The notes under the pieces: model-generated
Databases searched by the model: none
The model's input: only the letters and a program-made list of their open reading frames with translations
What the model was told of the DNA's origin: nothing
Source of the DNA: Lutibacter sp. Hel_I_33_5
Lineage (GTDB): Bacteria; Bacteroidota; Bacteroidia; Flavobacteriales; Flavobacteriaceae
DNA length: 64,000 bases
Reading direction: 5' to 3'
NCBI RefSeq assembly: GCF_007827455.1
Contig: NZ_VISM01000001.1
Location: 1,217,501 to 1,281,500, forward strand
Translations under genes and position numbers: made by a program
Part shown: positions 59,736 through 64,000 of the stretch, piece after piece
How positions within the stretch are numbered: position 1 is the first letter of the stretch
How the letters are laid out: each line of letters starts with the position of its first letter

Positions 59736-60286
59736 TTCTTAACTCTCTTTTCGTTTTGTTTCACAAAACTTGCCCAACCTGTATAATTTTTTCCACCAAC
59801 AACTTTTCCTGAATTGTAGAAATGACAAACAGCTGCTGCTAATCCATCAGTTGCATCTAAGTTTTTAGGTATCGTCTTAAGATTTAAAAGCGATTTTAGC
59901 ATCAAAGCAACTTGTTCTTTACTAGCATTACCATTACCAGTAATTGCCATTTTAATTTTTTTAGGCAAATATTCTGTAATCGGAATTTCACGTGATAAAC
60001 CTGCAGCCATTGCCACTCCTTGCGCTCTACCTAACTTAAGCATAGATTGAACATTTTTACCAAAAAATGGAGCTTCAATAGCAATTTCATCAGGGTTATA
60101 AGTATCAATTAATTCGATGGTACGTTCAAAAATAAGTTTGAGTTTTAAATAATGATCGTCATATTTTTTGAGCATTAATTCATTCATTTGAATAAATTCC
60201 ATCTTTTTGCCTACCACTTTTATTAAGCCGAAACCCATAATTGTAGTTCCAGGATCAATTCCTAATATGATTTTTTCTACACCCAA
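59732..60286 (-). CDS. ruvC: Crossover-junction endonuclease RuvC
   Basis: Resolves Holliday junctions. A 184-residue protein: [17 protein letters not shown] (first Asp), [20 protein letters not shown] (Glu near 70) and [18 protein letters not shown] (the Asp pair near 144-147). All four catalytic acids are present. It is followed by hemW with a four-base overlap. Divergent from the LPG-synthase-like gene with only 21 bases between, so promoter regions must overlap. Confidence 0.95.
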   Translation of the reverse strand: MGVEKIILGIDPGTTIMGFGLIKVVGKKMEFIQMNELMLKKYDDHYLKLKLIFERTIELIDTYNPDEIAIEAPFFGKNVQSMLKLGRAQGVAMAAGLSREIPITEYLPKKIKMAITGNGNASKEQVALMLKSLLNLKTIPKNLDATDGLAAAVCHFYNSGKVVGGKNYTGWASFVKQNEKRVKK

Positions 60287-60307
60287 ATTTTATCGTTATT
60301 TGTATAA

Positions 60308-61267
60308 ATGTACTATTCGCTCTCTTACAAAACTAAACAATTCTTTTGGTTGCTCATTAAATTAGCTATTGTAATTGGATGCGGATATTTTATTTATCAA
60401 AAATTATTAGAAAATGACAATTTTAAATTTATCGATTTTTATCAGAAATTATTGAAAAATGATATTTTTACATCAAAAAACATTGCTTTTTTAATCATTT
60501 TTAGCTTTTTTAATCATTTTTTAGAAATTTTAAAATGGAGAGACTTAGCCTCTTTTAGTCATAAAATAAGTTTAAAAAGTGCAACAGAACAATCTTTAGC
60601 ATCGTTAACAACTTCATTAATTACACCAAACAGAATTGGAGAATATGGTGCAAAAGCCATGTATTTTGATAAACCGTTAAGAAAACAAATTGTAGGCTTA
60701 AATTTAGTTGGTAATTTCTATCAAATGCTAATGACAATTACTTTTGGAGTTTTAGGTTTTACTTATTTTGTATGGCAATACAATGTTCAAATAGATTTTC
60801 ATCGAATCTTTAGGGGATTACTTCTTGGCTTCTTTGTTATTACAGCATTCTTTTTTGGTGCTAAGCATTTTAAATACAGAGGATATTCAACACAAAAAGC
60901 AAGAGAATTTATCAAGAAAATTTCAAGAAGTTTAAATATAAGAGTTGCTTTTTTATCATTAATACGATACGTTATTTTCTCTCATCAATTTTACTTCTTA
61001 CTTCTAATTTTTAATTTAGAAATCTCTTATTTTGATGCAATTTCAGCAATTGCATCTGTTTATTTTATTGCTTCCATTGTACCTATGTTATCACTTTTTG
61101 ATGTTGTTTTAAAAGGCTCTGTAGCAATTTGGGTTTTTTCTTATCTACAAGTTGATGCGATCACAATTTTATCAATCACAACGCTAATGTGGATTTTCAA
61201 TTTTGTGTTTCCTGCAATTATTGGAAGTTATTATGTACTTACTTTTAAACCCAATATTAGCAAATGA
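60308..61267 (+). CDS. LPG synthase-like transmembrane protein (UPF0104)
   Basis: A 319-residue protein with about eight helices. It has the lysylphosphatidylglycerol-synthase N-terminal/UPF0104 pattern: SATEQSLASLTTSLITPNRI then GEYGAKAMYF in helix 3, and SLIRYVIFSHQFYFLLLIFN. It lacks the acyl-transfer domain, so it would be a lipid flippase-like or unknown membrane protein. It overlaps the glycosyltransferase gene by four bases. Confidence 0.85.
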   Translation: MYYSLSYKTKQFFWLLIKLAIVIGCGYFIYQKLLENDNFKFIDFYQKLLKNDIFTSKNIAFLIIFSFFNHFLEILKWRDLASFSHKISLKSATEQSLASLTTSLITPNRIGEYGAKAMYFDKPLRKQIVGLNLVGNFYQMLMTITFGVLGFTYFVWQYNVQIDFHRIFRGLLLGFFVITAFFFGAKHFKYRGYSTQKAREFIKKISRSLNIRVAFLSLIRYVIFSHQFYFLLLIFNLEISYFDAISAIASVYFIASIVPMLSLFDVVLKGSVAIWVFSYLQVDAITILSITTLMWIFNFVFPAIIGSYYVLTFKPNISK

Positions 61268-62418
61268 TTTGGGCTCTCTTTTTCATATTATTTCTATACG
61301 GTTTACTGATCCTTTCTTTAGGATTTGGTTTTGTAAAGCTGAAAAAAAATCAACTCGAAAACAAGAAATCGATAACTCAATTTTCTATTATTATCCCGTT
61401 TCGGAATGAGTCAGAAAAGTTACCAATTTTACTAGAATCTATTTCTAAATTAAGATACCCAAAAGAGTTATTCGAAATTATTTTTGTTGATGATGATTCA
61501 ACAGATGATTCTGTTGAAATTATTAATTGTCACCTCGAGCGCAGCCGAGAGGTTGTAGATTTCGACTGCGCTCAACCTGACATTCGTATCATAAAAAATA
61601 AAAGGATATCTAAATCTCCTAAAAAAGATGCAATTACAACTGCAATTGGGCAAACAAAATTCGATTGGATTATAACAACCGATGCTGATTGTATTTTACT
61701 TGAAAATTGGTTACAATCTTTTGATGAATTCATTATAAAAAACAATCCTAATATGATTGTTGCTCCTGTTAATTACAAGACAAAAGACAACTTTTTAGAT
61801 TCCTTTCAGTTATTAGATTTTATGAGTATGCAAGGAAGTACAATTGGCGGATTTGGAATCCAATTTCCGTTTATGTGCAATGGTGCAAACTTGTGTTATA
61901 AAAAAGAACTATTTAAACAACTTAATGGTTTTGATGGTAATAATCATATTGCAAGTGGAGATGATGTTTTTCTGTTTGAAAAATTTTTAGAAAAAGATAA
62001 AAACGGCGTCAAGTTTTTAAAATCTAAAGATGCCATTGTTACAACGTTTCCTGTAAATTCTTGGACTGATTTAATACATCAACGAGTACGCTGGGCTGCA
62101 AAAACTGGTAATTTTAAATCTGGTTTGGTTAAATTTATTGGATTGTTGGTTTTATTAATCAACTTAAGTATTGTTATCTCTTTTTTTGGATGGATCTTTC
62201 AGCAAGTTTCTTACAAGATTTGGTTGTTCTTATTCGCATCTAAATTCATTATTGATTTATTTTTATTCTTACCGACCATCAAATTTTACGAACACAATAA
62301 AAGGTTTTACAAATGGTATTTATTAAGTAGTTTATGCTATCCTTTTTTTAGTATTCTTGTCATTTTTAAATCTGTTTTTTCAAGTTATCATTGGAAAGGA
62401 AGAAGTTTTAAAAAATAA
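61264..62418 (+). CDS. GT2-family glycosyltransferase with repeat-encoded insert
   Basis: A 384-residue membrane glycosyltransferase. One N-terminal helix is followed by GT-A motifs: FSIIIPFRNESEKLPILLES, IFVDDDSTDDSVEII, WIITTDADCILLENWL (DxD) and RWAAKTGNF (QRVRW acceptor-side motif at QRVRWAAKT). Three helices at the C-terminus (about 295-375) anchor it. Residues 89-107 (CHLERSREVVDFDCAQPDI) are exactly the translation of an inverted pair of palindromic repeats inserted in frame, directly after the nucleotide-binding DDDSTDD segment. Either this loop tolerates it or activity is altered. Sugar unknown; the upstream UPF0104 gene overlaps by four bases. Confidence 0.88.
   Translation: MIWALFFILFLYGLLILSLGFGFVKLKKNQLENKKSITQFSIIIPFRNESEKLPILLESISKLRYPKELFEIIFVDDDSTDDSVEIINCHLERSREVVDFDCAQPDIRIIKNKRISKSPKKDAITTAIGQTKFDWIITTDADCILLENWLQSFDEFIIKNNPNMIVAPVNYKTKDNFLDSFQLLDFMSMQGSTIGGFGIQFPFMCNGANLCYKKELFKQLNGFDGNNHIASGDDVFLFEKFLEKDKNGVKFLKSKDAIVTTFPVNSWTDLIHQRVRWAAKTGNFKSGLVKFIGLLVLLINLSIVISFFGWIFQQVSYKIWLFLFASKFIIDLFLFLPTIKFYEHNKRFYKWYLLSSLCYPFFSILVIFKSVFSSYHWKGRSFKK
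61528..61584 (+). repeat. Inverted repeat pair inside the glycosyltransferase gene
   Basis: TGTCACCTCGAGCGCAGCCG then AGAGGT, seven bases, then TTTCGACTGCGCTCAACC and TGACA. It has the same design as the intergenic pairs at 15426 and 16453, and is 57 bases or 19 codons long, in frame. Confidence 0.85.
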
Positions 62419-62445
62419 AAGGTAATCTATTCTTATCAATAAAAT

Positions 62446-62474
62446 AGATTCCCGCCTTCGAAGAATGACAAAAG
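62446..62474. repeat. Drifted GATTCCCG/GAATGAC hairpin repeat
   Basis: AGATTCCCGCCTTCGAAGAA then TGACAAAA, 27 bases after the glycosyltransferase stop. It directly precedes the longer element at 62475. Confidence 0.65.
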
Positions 62475-62563
62475 TTGGCAAACAGGCTTAGCCCTGATTG
62501 AGGTATTTGTTGGAGCTCATTTTTGTCAAAAAATAGCGACTACCGAAAGCAGGAAATAGCTTC
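62475..62563 (+). repeat. Bacteroidota intergenic element, related shorter variant
   Basis: TTGGCAAACAGGCTTAGCCC then TGATTGAGGTATTTGTTGGA starts like the elements at 38031 and 42729. It ends ATAGCGACTACCGAAAGCAG then GAAATAGC. The gap 62419-62586 holds only these two repeats. Confidence 0.6.
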
Positions 62564-62586
62564 TTAAAAAATAGTATATTTGAGAT

Positions 62587-63327
62587 ATGAGTTTACTTGG
62601 TTTAAATACTTCTAATCCTGCTTTTTCGAACTATTTCTGGGGGAAATCTAGAAAAAGTTCCGCTAAAATGACTTTAGGTGGCATTATCTTAAAATCGATT
62701 TTAATGTTGTGCTTGGTAGCAACAACAGCCTGCTATACCTGGAAAATATTTTTTGAAGGAACGGATATAAAATGGTACATTACCATAGGAATGTTTGTTG
62801 CCATTGTTGCAAGTTTATTTATCTCATTTATGCATCATTTAGCAAAGTATTTATTGCCAATTTATGCATTGGCAAAAGGTTTTTTTCTTGGCGGAATTAG
62901 TGCTTATGCCCACAAGCGTTTTCCTGGTTTACCATTGCAGGCAATTGGCGTTACGATGGCTACTTTTTTTGTAATGTTTTTACTTTTTAAAACTCGTATT
63001 ATTAAAGTTACCAGACAGTTTAGAGCCGTTGTAATTACTGCTTCTATCACCATTTTTACAATTTATATAATTGCTTGGATTTTATCTTTTTTTGGAATTA
63101 ATGTTCCGTTTATTTGGGGAACTTCTTGGGTTGCAATTGGTTTTAATATTATTGCTGCAATTGTTGCTAGTTTAAGTTTACTACTAGATTTTGACTATAT
63201 AGAAAGACAAATTGGTAGAGCGCCAAAAGAAAAAGAATGGTTGGCTACATGGGGCTTTTTAATTACACTTATTTGGTTGTACGTAGAAGTTTTACGTTTA
63301 ATGCGAAAGTTAGCAATTCGTTTTTAA
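62587..63327 (+). CDS. Bax inhibitor-1-like membrane protein (YccA family)
   Basis: A 246-residue protein with about seven helices. LGLNTSNPAFSNYFWG opens, SLFISFMHHLAKYLLPIYAL is a middle segment, and the C-terminal half has GINVPFIWGTSW and SLLLDFDYIERQIGRAPKEK, where the Asp residues are typical of BI-1 proteins. It ends RLMRKLAIRF. Related proteins leak Ca/H+ or bind FtsH (YccA); the role here is unknown. Antisense overlap of four bases with the 43-residue gene. Confidence 0.92.
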   Translation: MSLLGLNTSNPAFSNYFWGKSRKSSAKMTLGGIILKSILMLCLVATTACYTWKIFFEGTDIKWYITIGMFVAIVASLFISFMHHLAKYLLPIYALAKGFFLGGISAYAHKRFPGLPLQAIGVTMATFFVMFLLFKTRIIKVTRQFRAVVITASITIFTIYIIAWILSFFGINVPFIWGTSWVAIGFNIIAAIVASLSLLLDFDYIERQIGRAPKEKEWLATWGFLITLIWLYVEVLRLMRKLAIRF

Positions 63328-63455
63328 AAAAAGTAATTCATAATTGATTCTGCTTTAAACCAAAGTACTAAAGCTAGTAACAATAACAAAATTAAAAATA
63401 GTCCTTTTGCATTTTTTTTGGTTTTTCTATTTCCGAATTTTCTTTTGAATTCCAT
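63324..63455 (-). CDS. 43-residue single-helix membrane protein
   Basis: Start at 63455, stop TAA at 63324-63326; 43 residues. The sequence starts MEFKRKFGNRKTKKNAKG (nine Lys/Arg), then a hydrophobic helix LFLILLLLLALVLWF, then KAESIMNYFF. It lies between the MnmD-like gene (ten bases upstream) and the BI-1 gene stop, on the same strand as the former. This is the pattern of a real small gene rather than noise. I recall similar small proteins at this spot in flavobacteria. Positive-inside topology; function unknown. Confidence 0.7.
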   Translation of the reverse strand: MEFKRKFGNRKTKKNAKGLFLILLLLLALVLWFKAESIMNYFF

Positions 63456-63465
63456 ATTTTAAGTT

Positions 63466-64000
63466 TTACTTTTTTATTCCTCTTAACATTTCTCTTTTTC
63501 CTGGTGGACCAGGCAAACGTTCTACGTCAAAACCAACAGCTTGCATTACTCTTCTTACACTTCCTTTTGCAGAATAGGTAACTAAAATTCCGTTTTCTTT
63601 TAAAGCATTAAACATTTTAGCAAAAATTTCTTCTGTCCATAATTCTGGTTGTACTCTTGCCCCAAAAGCATCAAAATAAATTAAATGAAATGCGTCTTCA
63701 TCTTTAATATCTTCGAAAAACTGTTTTCTTTTAGTTAACCAAAATGAATCGGAAATTTGATGTTTTTTTTCCCAAGAAACATCGTGCATCTTTTTAAAAA
63801 CAGTACTTTCTTTTTCTGCATTTAATACAGCTATAAAATTCATCTTTTCAATCTCTTCAGCTATAACAGGATATGCTTCTACTCCAACATAATCTATTTG
63901 TCTTTTACTTTCTAAATAGGTAATAAAACAATTTAAACCAGTACCAAAACCGATTTCTAGTATCGAAACTTTATCAGAAGAAACAACTTTTAATCCGCTA
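63466..64000 (-). CDS. mnmD: tRNA methyltransferase MnmD-like (N-terminus beyond window)
   Basis: Partial: runs off the right edge, frame open from 63999. The visible 178 residues begin in the SAM site: SILEIGFGTGLNCFITYLES, then VEAYPVIAEEI. They continue through DAFHLIYFDAFGARVQPELW and end with KENGILVTYSAKGSVRRVMQ and GFDVERLPGPPGKREMLRG, matching the MnmC(1)/MnmD methyltransferase that finishes mnm5s2U at tRNA wobble 34. An internal Met at 63843 is not the start, because the SAM motif lies upstream of it. Confidence 0.9.
   Translation of the reverse strand, partial: SGLKVVSSDKVSILEIGFGTGLNCFITYLESKRQIDYVGVEAYPVIAEEIEKMNFIAVLNAEKESTVFKKMHDVSWEKKHQISDSFWLTKRKQFFEDIKDEDAFHLIYFDAFGARVQPELWTEEIFAKMFNALKENGILVTYSAKGSVRRVMQAVGFDVERLPGPPGKREMLRGIKK

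Overview
The window looks like chromosome of a marine-type Flavobacteriaceae member (Polaribacter/Tenacibaculum-like; genus is inference). The DNA is strongly AT-rich. Promoters match the Bacteroidota form (TTTG, about 19-20 bases, TAnnTTTG). Gene content is typical of the family: type III pantothenate kinase, a mevalonate pathway, DPP-IV with POT transporters, LytS/LytTR signalling, DUF4407, DUF4230, and BlaI with an M56 peptidase. Almost everything is core or metabolic. I see no phage, plasmid, CRISPR array or transposase.

Layout. 0-3.2 kb: minus-strand operon of coaX, an outer-membrane barrel protein and a TPR protein that runs off the left edge. 3.3 kb: tRNA-Phe. 3.4-7.8 kb: pseudouridine synthase, UbiA-type prenyltransferase, mevalonate kinase, MORN-repeat protein and diphosphomevalonate decarboxylase. 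7.9-14.2 kb: a patchy accessory interval with a LytS/LytTR pair, a small MotA/ExbB-like protein, a serine hydrolase, a lipoprotein gene broken by an in-frame stop, orphan secreted proteins and a decayed copy of the end of the neighbouring flavoprotein gene. 14.2-18.3 kb: flavoprotein, GYDIA-type GHMP kinase and an HMG-CoA reductase fused to a DinB-like domain, which resumes the mevalonate cluster. 18.4-24.5 kb: peptide-use module (DPP-IV, two POT transporters, a thioredoxin-like protein). 24.8-30.3 kb: ComEC, PAS-LuxR regulator, NlpC/P60 lipoprotein, LpxB, small membrane protein, SurE. 30.4-35.3 kb: DUF1579-like protein, tail-specific protease, ABC permease, thioesterase, membrane protein. 35.3-36.5 kb: FGE-like protein and tRNA-Leu. 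36.6-42.6 kb: M20 peptidase, BlaI/M56 pair with a well-resolved operator-promoter, DUF4407 protein. 42.6-44.7 kb: repeat-dense stretch with PhnA, GNAT and GIY-YIG genes. 44.7-52.6 kb: adenine deaminase, 5-formyl-THF cyclo-ligase and a four-gene trans-4-hydroxyproline catabolic set with a divergent AraC regulator. 52.6-55.3 kb: soluble histidine kinase, FIST protein, lone receiver. 55.3-64 kb: YjbR, DUF4230, lipoprotein, hydrolase, cyclase, HemW, RuvC, LPG-synthase-like flippase, GT2, BI-1-like protein, a 43-residue membrane protein and a partial MnmD-type methyltransferase.

How the genes work together. HMG-CoA reductase, mevalonate kinase, the GYDIA kinase and diphosphomevalonate decarboxylase cover the mevalonate route to isopentenyl diphosphate, and the UbiA protein may use the prenyl products. 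DPP-IV releases dipeptides that the POT transporters could import. The hydroxyproline genes give a full route from trans-4-hydroxy-L-proline to 2-oxoglutarate.

The most unusual features are: (1) short palindromic repeats lying in frame inside three enzyme genes; (2) an HMG-CoA reductase-DinB-like fusion; (3) a gene flanked by two copies of the 3' end of the neighbouring flavoprotein gene; (4) a BlaI-type promoter whose two operators are centred on the -33 and -7 elements; (5) an 18-bp imperfect inverted repeat controlling, by inference, the hydroxyproline operon; and (6) several places where a promoter -7 element overlaps or abuts a terminator. I did not find a clearly new multi-gene defence or mobile system.
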